Source: a virus
IMG/VR virus record: IMGVR_UViG_3300025641_000015
Coordinates: 1-43,261 of that record
DNA length: 43,261 bases
Strand: one strand, 5' to 3'
Position numbers and translations under genes: made by a program. The notes below the pieces were generated by a model. That model ran no database searches, was not told where the DNA came from, and worked only from the letters and a program-made list of their open reading frames with translations. Of the stretch, positions 9,296 through 18,474 are shown piece after piece. Within the stretch, counting starts at the first letter, position 1; each line of letters begins with the position of its first letter.

Positions 9296-9322
9296 TTACC
9301 CTCGTCTTTTAGGCGGGGGTAA
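9296..9322 (+). terminator. Hairpin terminator after the capsid gene
   Basis: TTACCCTCGTC (9296-9306) pairs with GGCGGGGGTAA (9312-9322), an 11-bp stem with two G-U pairs and a 5-nt loop. A T-rich tract follows, including a run of eight T at about 9341-9348. It lies in the 87-nt gap between the capsid gene and the next gene. It would cut read-through and set a high capsid-to-downstream transcript ratio. Confidence 0.75.
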
Positions 9323-9364
9323 TTATTACTTTTACTTATTTTTTTTATTAAATTTTATTATATT

Positions 9365-10153
9365 ATGGCTACAAAAGCAAATACAACAACAGCAGCAAAA
9401 GCTGCTTCACCTAAAAATACGTGGGAAATTAAAGATAGAGCATATTATCTTCTTAATGGCAAATCACCAATAACATTAATACTAGCTAGTAAACATTCAA
9501 GCCAGTTTCCTTTAATGTACTTTGACGAGAACCTTGGGTACGAAAGAGAATTGCGATATGCTACAAATCAAAAATCTCCATTTGTAGATGAACAAACTGG
9601 AACAGTTACCGTTGCGCACATAGTATTTAAGGACGGTGTGTTATTTGTACCTAAAAAAATGCAGGCATTACAGAAACTACTGTCATTATATCATCCTCAA
9701 GCCGGTAAAACATATGCGGAACAAGATCAGGTTGCAGAAGCTATTGACGAATTAGGAGATTTACAACTTGAGATTGAAGCGCTTAATTTAGCTAATACTC
9801 TTGATGTTGATCATGCTGAGGCAATACTAAGAACTGAAGTAGGTAGTGCAGTAGCAAGTATGTCTTCTAAAGAATTAAAAAGAGACTTAATGCTTTTAGC
9901 AAAAGACAACCCAGCTTTATTCATAAGCCTAGCGCATGATGAAAATGTAGAGCTTAGAAGTTTTGGTATTAGAGCTGTAGAATCTGGAATTATTACTTTA
10001 TCTGAAGATCAAAAAGTATTCAAATGGGCTTCTAATCAGAAAAAACTTATGACAGTTCCTTTTGATGAACATCCTTACTCAGCATTAGCTAGTTGGTTTA
10101 AAACTGACGAAGGAATGCTAGTATACAAAAGTATAGAGAAAAAAACCTCTTAA
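9365..10153 (+). CDS. Structural-region protein of unknown function (possible head protein)
   Basis: A 262-residue soluble protein flanked by two intergenic hairpins, so it is effectively a monocistronic unit inside the late block. The N-terminus is an Ala/Thr/Lys-rich tail (residues 1-18). The middle holds beta-type segments (VAHIVFKDGVLFVPKKMQALQKLL) and the rest is helical. I do not recognise a named domain. Its position between capsid and connector genes and its likely high expression suggest a head-decoration, head-completion or capsid-auxiliary role. That is inference from place only. Confidence 0.6.
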   Translation: MATKANTTTAAKAASPKNTWEIKDRAYYLLNGKSPITLILASKHSSQFPLMYFDENLGYERELRYATNQKSPFVDEQTGTVTVAHIVFKDGVLFVPKKMQALQKLLSLYHPQAGKTYAEQDQVAEAIDELGDLQLEIEALNLANTLDVDHAEAILRTEVGSAVASMSSKELKRDLMLLAKDNPALFISLAHDENVELRSFGIRAVESGIITLSEDQKVFKWASNQKKLMTVPFDEHPYSALASWFKTDEGMLVYKSIEKKTS

Positions 10154-10174
10154 CATGTAACTATAATTTATGAT

Positions 10175-10201
10175 GGTAGGCTGACTTAACGTTGGCCTAC
10201 C
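10175..10201 (+). terminator. Possible hairpin terminator
   Basis: GGTAGGC (10175-10181) and GCCTACC (10195-10201) form a perfect 7-bp stem with a 13-nt loop, followed by TTTATAAAT. The T-tract is short, so it may be a weak terminator or an mRNA-stabilising hairpin. It lies in the 73-nt gap before the connector genes. Confidence 0.55.
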
Positions 10202-10226
10202 TTTATAAATAAAACAAAAAAATAAT

Positions 10227-10958
10227 ATGGCAATAAATGTAAATACGGTATATAAGACTGTATTATTAATACTCAACAAAGAAGAAAGGGGATATGTAAC
10301 CCCAGACGAGTTTAATAAAATTGCTACTCAAGTTCAATTAGAAATATTTGAACAGTATGGCGAGGACTTAAATCAGCAACTGCGTGTACCTCAAACGGAT
10401 ACAGATTATGCAGATAGAGTTGCTGCTATTGATGAACACCTTTCTATATTTAAAACATCAGGCCCTGCTACTTATGTAGCCGCTGCCTCTCCAACACCTG
10501 CTCACTTTACATTACCAACTACTGACGTTTTTAATAATACGGTAGAGCTTTACAGGCTAGGTGCTGTTAACTACAAAGAAGAAGTCGAACTCCAAAGACT
10601 TCAAAGAATGGATTTTTATAACATTCAAAAATCTCCATTAACAAAATCAACAGAAACATTCCCAACTTACCTATTAGAAAATGAAAGGCTATTCGTAAAG
10701 CCTGATACTATTACTAGTAATATTAACTGTGATTTCTTAAGAAAGCCATTAGACCCTAAATGGGGATTTACAATCGGTGCAGTTGGACAATATGTTTATG
10801 ATACCACATTATCTACTCAAATAGAACTGGATGTATCGGAACAGACGAGTTTTATATTAAAAACTTTATTCTACTTCGGTGTTGTAGTAAAAGACCCTCA
10901 AATCATTCAAGTTGCTGCTTCTCAAATCCAGCAAGAAGAAAACAACTCAAAAAGCTAA
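10227..10958 (+). CDS. Head-tail ring/connector protein (crAss-like type)
   Basis: A 243-residue protein. The N-terminal block (TVYKTVLLILNKEERGYVTP, then EFNKIATQVQLEIFEQYGEDLN) is a pattern I recall from a family conserved near the portal and ring genes in crAss-like and many uncultured Bacteroidetes phages. The centre is beta-rich (LPTTDVFNNTVELYRLGAV) and the C-terminus helical with a Gln/Glu/Ser tail. Such proteins line the neck below the portal. The gene is followed 6 nt later by another connector gene. The assignment is by memory of the motif plus position. Confidence 0.68.
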   Translation: MAINVNTVYKTVLLILNKEERGYVTPDEFNKIATQVQLEIFEQYGEDLNQQLRVPQTDTDYADRVAAIDEHLSIFKTSGPATYVAAASPTPAHFTLPTTDVFNNTVELYRLGAVNYKEEVELQRLQRMDFYNIQKSPLTKSTETFPTYLLENERLFVKPDTITSNINCDFLRKPLDPKWGFTIGAVGQYVYDTTLSTQIELDVSEQTSFILKTLFYFGVVVKDPQIIQVAASQIQQEENNSKS

Positions 10959-10964
10959 TAAGAT

Positions 10965-12134
10965 ATGCCAAATCCAAATGGTGGTTTAATAACCGAAACT
11001 AATGCACAGTATTATTCAGGTCAGCAAGGCTTTATAGGTGATGGTACTACAGCATCGTTTGTCTGTAATTTTAACACGGACCTAGCTAATGCTGTTGCTG
11101 GGGCTTCTAATGCAAACTACGCGGTAACCTTGAATGGTGTTATTCAGGTAATAGGTACTAACTTCACTATGGTAAACAATACCATAACATTTAGAACTGC
11201 CCCTCTTGCTAACGATATAATATTAGTCACACTAAGTGTTAACGCACTAAGGTCTAACTATGGTGGCTATCAGTATACTAGCCTTAATGATATAATCAAT
11301 AACTTTATTGTTGCATATGTTGGTGCTGGTAAGCTTATACCTAGCGTTAAAAGAACTGACGTTATATTCCATGCTAAACGTGGAATGCAAGAGTTTAGCT
11401 ATGATACACTTAAAAGCATTAAGTCACAAGAACTTACAATGTCACCTAGCTTAACAGCAATAATACCACAGGATTACGTTAACTATGTTAGGCTATCTTG
11501 GATAGACGTAGCGGGTGTTAAAAGAATAATATACCCAAATAACAATCTAACAATAAACCCAGCCGAACCAATAATTCAAGACGATACAGGTCTACCAATA
11601 CAAGATGCATTTGGTGAGAACATAGAATCTGATCCACCTGAAACAGTTCAGAAGTGGAGAAAAGCTGATACAAGTAGAATATCAGGAGCATTTACTACTG
11701 CTCAATTAAATAAAGGTCTTGATTTTAATAGAGATTATTGGGGAGATAGCTTTTGGGGCGGTGTAAATGGCGAAAGATACGGGGCTGAACCTCAATTAAC
11801 GCAAAGAAACGGTTGGTTTGGTATTGATGAGGTTAGGGGAGTGTTTACATTCTCAAGCAACTTAAAGGACGCTCTTATAACCATAGAGTACATCTCTGAC
11901 GGTTTAGCGTATGATTTGGATACTAGAGTCCCAAAGATGATAGAAGACGCTATGTACAGCCATATAAGCCATGCTATAATAGCCAGTCGAATTAATCAAC
12001 CAGAATATGTGGTTAGCAGGTTAAAACGAGAACGAAGTGCAAAGCTTAGAAATGCAAAAATAAGATTGTCTAATATAAAGCTTGGTGAAATAGTACAGGT
12101 GATGAGAGGCAAATCTAAATGGATAAAATCGTAA
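10965..12134 (+). CDS. Head-tail connector / tail stabilization ring protein with an added N-terminal beta domain
   Basis: A 389-residue protein. From about residue 105 it contains SLNDIINNFIVAYVGAGKLI, then SVKRTDVIFHAKRGMQEFSYDTL and QDYVNYVRLSWIDVAGVKRIIYP. This block is shared, as I recall, by ring or tail-stabilization proteins of crAss-like and marine podoviruses. Residues 18-95 form a separate beta domain (GFIGDGTTASF, VTLNGVIQ, TITFRTAPLANDIILVT). That is the common 'DGTT..NGV....I.F..AP..GD' repeat seen in phage fibre and surface proteins. The C-terminus is basic and helical. The gene lies 3 nt upstream of the nozzle gene. Confidence 0.7.
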   Translation: MPNPNGGLITETNAQYYSGQQGFIGDGTTASFVCNFNTDLANAVAGASNANYAVTLNGVIQVIGTNFTMVNNTITFRTAPLANDIILVTLSVNALRSNYGGYQYTSLNDIINNFIVAYVGAGKLIPSVKRTDVIFHAKRGMQEFSYDTLKSIKSQELTMSPSLTAIIPQDYVNYVRLSWIDVAGVKRIIYPNNNLTINPAEPIIQDDTGLPIQDAFGENIESDPPETVQKWRKADTSRISGAFTTAQLNKGLDFNRDYWGDSFWGGVNGERYGAEPQLTQRNGWFGIDEVRGVFTFSSNLKDALITIEYISDGLAYDLDTRVPKMIEDAMYSHISHAIIASRINQPEYVVSRLKRERSAKLRNAKIRLSNIKLGEIVQVMRGKSKWIKS

Positions 12135-12137
12135 TAT

Positions 12138-15100
12138 ATGCCAGAAGTTAAAAATACTTTTATTGGGGCTAAGATGAATAAAGATCTTAATCCCAGATTG
12201 GTTCCGAGCAAAGAATATATAGACGCTAAGAATGCTGCTGTATTAAATTCAGAGAATGGAGACTCAGGTTTACTTCAAAACGTAGATGGCAATACTCTGC
12301 TTACTAGTCTAGGTTTAACTGACGAAAACTTAGAGATAATAGGTTTTTATATAGACAGAGCACTTGATAGAATGTTTGTTTTTGTAACTAACTGGAATGA
12401 TACATCATTAGGTGATTCTACTAGGTTTGCTTCTGAGCAGTCTAGTCATTATATATGCATGTATAATATTTCTTCAGGTAAATCAACTGTACTAGTAAGT
12501 GGCAGCTTTTTGAATTTCAGCAAATCAAGCCGTATGCTTGGTATTAACCTGCTAGAAGATTTATTATTCTTTACAGATAATAGAAACCAACCTAGAAAGA
12601 TAAATGTAAAGCTAGCAGCTGCAAATACCTCGTACTACACAGAAGAATCTAATATTTCTGTTTTAAAATACTTTCCTTGGAAAGCACCTCAGCTATCAAA
12701 GAATAAATTATCTAGCAATCAAACTAACAAATATCCTTTACTATTAAATAGTGAGTTTATAATAAAAACTAATTTTACAGGTGCTACAGATGGAACTTAC
12801 ACTGTATCGCCAGCAACTGACGGTAATGGTAGTGGCACTGAATTGAAAGTAAAAGTAGTTGGTGGAAAAGCAGATACCGCTACTGTAAGTGATCGATTTT
12901 CTGGCGATAATTATGCTATTGGTGATACTTTAACTGTAACGGGAATAACTGGTCAGGTTGGCGACTTAGTTGTTACAATTGGTAGTCAAAATATAGCTCA
13001 AATACCTACTTTACAGGATGTTATATCACCTGATTTACCTGGAGCGGTTAAGTTAACTAATGTAAAAAATCTGCTTGGTAATGCAGGATCAGGGTTTGTT
13101 GGAGCATTTGTATACGGTAACCCATTAAAAATTGGTTATAACTTAAATGCATTTAAAAATCCAGCTGTAATTTACGCTGCTAATAATATAGTAAAACCTA
13201 TTATTCTTACGCAGTGGGATGGTACTGGCACGCAAGGATCAAATGAATTTGCATATAGTACAGCAGCAACTGGAGTAGCACAATCTGGAACTGGCTTGGT
13301 ATTAAGCATTACAAATTGGGCCAATGACTTTCAAATTATTGTTGTCGAACGTGGTAGTAATTACTGTGAAAATCAAACAATTACCATTACAAGTAATCAG
13401 ATGCCAGGTCTATCTCCTATTGTGATGGACCTAACATTAACACCTAGAGTGGGTGAGAACCCATTTGAGAGTTTAACTATTCAGTCTTTTAAAAATGGCA
13501 TTATAACAAGTAAAAGTTCTAGTGGGGTTAATAAGCTAACATTATCAGATAATATAACTGTAACACAGAATGTTGCAACAAATCCAGGTGGAGTATCTAG
13601 CGTTCCAAACACAATAGAATTTTCTCCGTTTTTACAACCTGGACAAATTGCTGTAGGTGATGTAATGACTATCGGAGCAAACCCTGATTACGATGGCACA
13701 TACGATGGTGATAATGACTTCATATCAGATAAATTTATAAGATTTAGTTATAGGTTTAAATTTGAAGATAACGAGCACTCTCTGATAGCACCTTTTTCAC
13801 AAGCGGCATTTATACCTAAACAAGATGGGTATTTCTTAGAAGACTTTGTCCCTAGAGATATTAATGATGATACCGTTAACTCTGATGAAAACAGGGCAAT
13901 AAAAAGCACTATAATAGCGTTCTTTGAGAACAAAGTAAACAAAGCTGGAATTGTTATAGATATGCCAGAAGGAGTTGATACTCCTGCAGATTTATATGAT
14001 AAATTAAAAGTTGTAGAAATAGATATTCTATATAAAGATTCAGATGAAACTGGAATAAGATTAATAGATACTATAACAAAAGATGAGCTAATTGACTTGA
14101 AAACAAATCAATACATATATAATTATAAGTCGTCTATGCCTATTCAGACATTGCGTTCTGTAGATTTTTCTAGGGTAAGTGATAAAGCCCCAATAAGAGC
14201 CAAGGCTCAAGAGGTTGCGGGTAATAGAGTTATGTATGGTAATTACCTAGCAAGAACGACTAGACCTAATAGTCTTAGCTATAACATTAGCGTTAGTCCT
14301 AAGCAGGCATATGGTACATATAATTCGTTTGATACGGTTCAGTATCCTAATCATAATTTAAAGCAGAATAGATCATATGAGGTTGGTATAGTTTTAGCTG
14401 ATAAATTTGGCAGGCAATCCGATGTTATTACTTCTGACAATTCTACTGTGTTTAGTAATTATAGACAGAGTAGAACTGGTCTTAATTCTTGGATGGGTGA
14501 TTCTTTAAAAATATCTTGGACAAACTCTATACCCACTACAATTGGTACACCTGGGTATGCTGGGTTATATAGCGAAACAAACCCGCTTGGGTGGTATAGT
14601 TACAAGGTAGTTGTTAAGCAAACAGCTCAAGACTATTACAACATATATCTACCAACTATATTAAATAACACCCCAGCATCAAATACTTTAATAATAAACC
14701 CAATATCCTTTATTAGCGCTGGTGGTGTTCATGTTTTATCGGTTTCTTTAAAGGATGCAATATCTTCAGAATGGCTTGGCTCTATATTAACTGGGACTGA
14801 CGCTAAGTTTACAGCAGGTGATAGTGTTGAGTTAATTCAAATATCAGGTGGCGGTACAATTTTACATTTTGATAATACAGCAGCACCACTTACTCTTGGA
14901 GAGGGTATACTAACTATTCCTAATTTTGATCCGCCAGTATCTCCTAACTTAGCTTATGTAACATTGTTTAGTGACAATATAAACAAAGTGCCTAGAGACT
15001 TAAAACAAGTGGCTTCTGATGATATAACATTTTCTAGCTCTGTAGAAGTATATGGTAGAGTTTGGAATAATAGATTCTATCAATACAAATCTTCTAATAT

Positions 15101-16373
15101 TCAGTTTTTTCCTAATGATAATAAAATATCAGATAAAATAACTAGAGTAGGTACTAGAGACGCATTAGGTTTAAATGAAAATTCAAAAGGGTATATAACT
15201 AGTACCTCACCTTTTAATACAATACCATCTCCGTATGAAAAAGGCGGCAATCCTTTTATAGGAGAGGTTGCAACACAGAGAACAATTGGTGCTACTGGCG
15301 GTAAAGCAGTTAATCCGTATGTTACTTTTGAAAACGTTAGGTTAAACGTATATGAAACTGCTCCATTTGAATCCAATCTAGACATATACTATGAATCTAG
15401 CTCCTCTGGTCTTATATCTGAATTAAATAGTTATATAGCTCAAGACTCAAGTGTTAATCAACCAGCAGGTCTAATAGACTGGTCTTGGCAGCTAAGAGAA
15501 AGTGATACACCTGGAACATATGTTAATTTAGCGTGGTTTGACGTTTCAAATTCATTAGGAGATAGTATTACTTCTAATAATCTAACTGGACAAATAGCAA
15601 GTATAACTAACCCATCAGGAGCAAATTTTGGAGTAAACTTATTTACATTAGAAAGAAATGAAGATGCTGGGTCACCTGATCAATATAAGTTTAGACTAAA
15701 AATTAGTGCAAATAATTATTTTGTATTTAATAATTTAAGTGCAACAAACGATAGATATATTTTTACATTTAGGTTTACTAATTTAGTAAGTGGGATTAGC
15801 TACATAGAAAACGTTACAACTACTGTTGTAAATGAGTTAGATAATGTTGCGCCAGGATTCATAGGTGAACAATCACCATTTACGCCTTACCCAAATTCGC
15901 CAATAGAATTACGTACTACTGATACATTTTTAAAAGGAGCACTTGACGAAAGAACGTTTAACGGTACAAACGGGACGGCTAGTACTCTATCAAGCGATTT
16001 TAAAGAAGGTTTAGAATGGGAAATAACTAATGTAGAGTTTTATTGGGACGCGAAAAGTGAATGGAGGCCATACAAACCCTACTTTAACTTTAGCCCTATT
16101 AATAATTTTGGTGCTTATATGACAATTGATAAAGATACGTTTCTACAGCCATACAACGATATAAATGAAACACTTTCATATAATAGCATATTTACATGTT
16201 TAAATACTGCGTCACAAAGCGAGGGCGACGGCACTGGACTATTTAATATTAGTGCAAGAAACAATACGCAGTTTAGAGTATCATTAAGACTATTTGATGC
16301 TAGTGGTATAAACGGTTCTTTATCTACGCCATCAACAGCTCAATTTACACTCATAAAAAATACTAATAGATAG
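12138..16373 (+). CDS. Large tail nozzle / tubular tail protein (T7 gp12-like position, crAss-like type)
   Basis: A 1411-residue beta-rich protein. The N-terminus (FIGAKMNKDLNPRLVPSKEY, then DAKNAAVLNSENGDSGLLQN) matches the 'MNKD.D.RL.P.GEY.DA.N' signature I associate with podoviral tail nozzle or stabilization proteins, usually beta-propellers that extend the tail below the connector. At about residues 214-283 and 375-437 there are two copies of a Gly/Thr-rich beta domain (GSGTELKVKV / YAIGDTLTV and GTGLVLSI / YCENQTITI). One further copy is in the next gene. The C-terminal third looks like several Ig-like domains. Length is well above the T7 protein, consistent with added receptor or surface domains. 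Confidence 0.72.
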   Translation: MPEVKNTFIGAKMNKDLNPRLVPSKEYIDAKNAAVLNSENGDSGLLQNVDGNTLLTSLGLTDENLEIIGFYIDRALDRMFVFVTNWNDTSLGDSTRFASEQSSHYICMYNISSGKSTVLVSGSFLNFSKSSRMLGINLLEDLLFFTDNRNQPRKINVKLAAANTSYYTEESNISVLKYFPWKAPQLSKNKLSSNQTNKYPLLLNSEFIIKTNFTGATDGTYTVSPATDGNGSGTELKVKVVGGKADTATVSDRFSGDNYAIGDTLTVTGITGQVGDLVVTIGSQNIAQIPTLQDVISPDLPGAVKLTNVKNLLGNAGSGFVGAFVYGNPLKIGYNLNAFKNPAVIYAANNIVKPIILTQWDGTGTQGSNEFAYSTAATGVAQSGTGLVLSITNWANDFQIIVVERGSNYCENQTITITSNQMPGLSPIVMDLTLTPRVGENPFESLTIQSFKNGIITSKSSSGVNKLTLSDNITVTQNVATNPGGVSSVPNTIEFSPFLQPGQIAVGDVMTIGANPDYDGTYDGDNDFISDKFIRFSYRFKFEDNEHSLIAPFSQAAFIPKQDGYFLEDFVPRDINDDTVNSDENRAIKSTIIAFFENKVNKAGIVIDMPEGVDTPADLYDKLKVVEIDILYKDSDETGIRLIDTITKDELIDLKTNQYIYNYKSSMPIQTLRSVDFSRVSDKAPIRAKAQEVAGNRVMYGNYLARTTRPNSLSYNISVSPKQAYGTYNSFDTVQYPNHNLKQNRSYEVGIVLADKFGRQSDVITSDNSTVFSNYRQSRTGLNSWMGDSLKISWTNSIPTTIGTPGYAGLYSETNPLGWYSYKVVVKQTAQDYYNIYLPTILNNTPASNTLIINPISFISAGGVHVLSVSLKDAISSEWLGSILTGTDAKFTAGDSVELIQISGGGTILHFDNTAAPLTLGEGILTIPNFDPPVSPNLAYVTLFSDNINKVPRDLKQVASDDITFSSSVEVYGRVWNNRFYQYKSSNIQFFPNDNKISDKITRVGTRDALGLNENSKGYITSTSPFNTIPSPYEKGGNPFIGEVATQRTIGATGGKAVNPYVTFENVRLNVYETAPFESNLDIYYESSSSGLISELNSYIAQDSSVNQPAGLIDWSWQLRESDTPGTYVNLAWFDVSNSLGDSITSNNLTGQIASITNPSGANFGVNLFTLERNEDAGSPDQYKFRLKISANNYFVFNNLSATNDRYIFTFRFTNLVSGISYIENVTTTVVNELDNVAPGFIGEQSPFTPYPNSPIELRTTDTFLKGALDERTFNGTNGTASTLSSDFKEGLEWEITNVEFYWDAKSEWRPYKPYFNFSPINNFGAYMTIDKDTFLQPYNDINETLSYNSIFTCLNTASQSEGDGTGLFNISARNNTQFRVSLRLFDASGINGSLSTPSTAQFTLIKNTNR

Positions 16374-16375
16374 AT

Positions 16376-18394
16376 ATGGCCACAGTAAGAGAAATATCAT
16401 ACTTCAATTCATTTGTAGTTAAGAAATTAGTTAGAGCTCAAAATGGAGCTGGAGGAGGCTCGGCTACTTGGCCAGGATTACCTTGGAATCCAACTGGATA
16501 TCCTAACTTCCCATTATTAGCAACACAAGATCCAGCGGAGCAAATATATACTTGGTATGTTGAAGAATCTAGAATACGAGGCGGTTATAATAATGACCAA
16601 GTTGATTTAGGGGTTAGAGCATACATAAGAGAAACTAATGATTCTGAGCTAATATTAGCTAATGGAATAATCTATTCTGGATTATATAACTCTACAACAG
16701 GATTTAACGATACAAATGTATTTTCTGTTGCTGAAAAAATAGAGAAACAGGTTGATCCAAGATATGGCCCTATACAAAAACTACATACAACTGACACTAA
16801 TTTAATCATTTTTCAAAATGATAAAGTAAGTAATACCACAGTAGATAAGGATACCATATATACAGGTGATGGTAACGCAGTACAGACTGCATCTAATTTA
16901 GTATTAGGTACTGTAAACCAATATGCTGGAGAATATGGTATAAGTACAAATCCAGAGTCATTTTCGTTTAAAGGTAACAGGTTGTATTTTTCAGATAAAA
17001 ATAGAGGTGCAATAATGAGATTATCGTTAGATGGTCTTACTGAAATAAGTGCATATGGTATGCGTGATTATTTTAGAGATAAGTTAGCTGATATATCTGA
17101 AACAACAGGATTTAGTCCTTTTGTTACCGTAAATGTATATGCAGGCCAAACTACAGGTGGGGCTCCATTTCCTACAAATTCTTTAGTGGTAAGTGATTCT
17201 GCTTCTGGGCTAGTGGGTAACCTAGAACTTGGCATGCAGTGCTCTACGTCCATGTTTGGCAATAGTAGCGTTTACGTTAATGCGAAACAATCTGTTGGTA
17301 CATTAACAGGGGATTTGAATATACCTTCTGGCACGTCTTCACTAACTCCTGGAACTTATACAGTAATAACTGTTACAACATCTAGATACGTAGCAACACA
17401 GGTTGCCGCAACTGTCAACGTAATTGTTTCATCTGCAGGCGCAGTAGATAGAATTATTGTTCAGTCAGGCGGTACGTTTTATTCTGCTGGTGATGTACTT
17501 ACAATACCTGGAAATTTAATAGGTGGAGCAACTCCCGCTAACGATCTTAAAGTTACGATAGTCGAAGCTAATTTAACTGCAATATCTACTACGCACAAAC
17601 GCGTAACATTTGATAGGGTATTAAATTATTTAGATCCATTTGGCGTACTTGATTATCTTGATTATAGCTTTTACAGTTTAGTTAGCGATAAAATCGTAGG
17701 TGGTTATGATAACTATTACGACAACTATGTTGTCTCAATGCAAAAATCATCTGGTACTTACGATACAATATCATTTGCTGATTCAGTAAACGGATGGACT
17801 AGCTTCTGGGATTACAAACCTTCTTTCATAGATACTATTAACAATGTATACTATTCAGTAGAAGGCGCTAATATATGGAAACATTACGATCAATCGGTGA
17901 TTAATAATAGAGGATACTTTTACGGAACTTATTATCCGTCTTCAGTAGAATTAACTTTTAATACTAATCCTTCTATTTCTAAGAATTTTAATACAATTGG
18001 ATACGAAGGAACTAATGGATGGCAAGTTGATTATTTCTTGTCTGATCCAACAGGTGCTACGATGTTATCGGCTGAAACTAATAACTACAAAGATGAAACA
18101 TCTTTTGTATACAGTTATGATGAAGGCGTATATACTGAAGATGGCGTAACATACAGAGTTGGATTCAATAGAAAAGAAAATAAATACGTAGCTAACTTAA
18201 TAAATAAAGGCGTGTTGATTAGCGGTAGTAATGAAAGCGTTGAGTTTGGTCAGCCTGGACAAGTAGTACCTGGTATTAGTATGAGCGGTATAAAAGGGTT
18301 TTTTGCAACTGTTAAATTAAGTACTGATGATACTACCGATTTAGGTGGTAGCAAGAACTTATTTTGTGTATCTTCAAACTTTGTTAAATCTTAA
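16376..18394 (+). CDS. Second tail nozzle protein (crAss-like tail tubular/muzzle type)
   Basis: A 672-residue protein. Residues 62-200 contain YVEESRIRGGYNNDQVDLGV, GIIYSGLYNSTTGFNDTNVF, VDPRYGPIQKLHTTDTNLII, DKDTIYTGDGN and QYAGEYGISTNPESF, followed by NRLYFSDKNRGAIMRLSLDG. I recall this ordered set of motifs from tail proteins of crAss-like and other Bacteroidetes podoviruses. The motif spacing suggests beta-propeller blades. A Gly/Thr-rich beta domain interrupts it at about residues 325-400 and resembles two in the upstream gene. It starts 2 nt after that gene and would assemble the distal tail tube with it. Confidence 0.72.
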   Translation: MATVREISYFNSFVVKKLVRAQNGAGGGSATWPGLPWNPTGYPNFPLLATQDPAEQIYTWYVEESRIRGGYNNDQVDLGVRAYIRETNDSELILANGIIYSGLYNSTTGFNDTNVFSVAEKIEKQVDPRYGPIQKLHTTDTNLIIFQNDKVSNTTVDKDTIYTGDGNAVQTASNLVLGTVNQYAGEYGISTNPESFSFKGNRLYFSDKNRGAIMRLSLDGLTEISAYGMRDYFRDKLADISETTGFSPFVTVNVYAGQTTGGAPFPTNSLVVSDSASGLVGNLELGMQCSTSMFGNSSVYVNAKQSVGTLTGDLNIPSGTSSLTPGTYTVITVTTSRYVATQVAATVNVIVSSAGAVDRIIVQSGGTFYSAGDVLTIPGNLIGGATPANDLKVTIVEANLTAISTTHKRVTFDRVLNYLDPFGVLDYLDYSFYSLVSDKIVGGYDNYYDNYVVSMQKSSGTYDTISFADSVNGWTSFWDYKPSFIDTINNVYYSVEGANIWKHYDQSVINNRGYFYGTYYPSSVELTFNTNPSISKNFNTIGYEGTNGWQVDYFLSDPTGATMLSAETNNYKDETSFVYSYDEGVYTEDGVTYRVGFNRKENKYVANLINKGVLISGSNESVEFGQPGQVVPGISMSGIKGFFATVKLSTDDTTDLGGSKNLFCVSSNFVKS

Positions 18395-18410
18395 TTGTTT
18401 TTTTTTAAAA

Positions 18411-18461
18411 AAACTGTGACATTAGGCTATATATATTAGATAGTAATAGGCTATTGTCACA
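18411..18461 (+). promoter_or_regulatory. Inverted-repeat element upstream of the cupin gene (candidate operator/promoter)
   Basis: The 80-nt gap between the nozzle and cupin genes begins with a run of ten T and seven A (18399-18413 region). It then holds TGTGACA (18415-18421) and its perfect inverse TGTCACA (18455-18461). Flanking bases extend the similarity, with AGGCTAT occurring beside both arms. A similar ~55-bp stretch sits on the minus strand immediately before the HTH gene at 41,264. The shared layout suggests a binding site for the same regulator. No flavobacterial TTTG/TAnnTTTG promoter is obvious inside it. Confidence 0.5.
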
Positions 18462-18474
18462 ATAATTAAATAAC

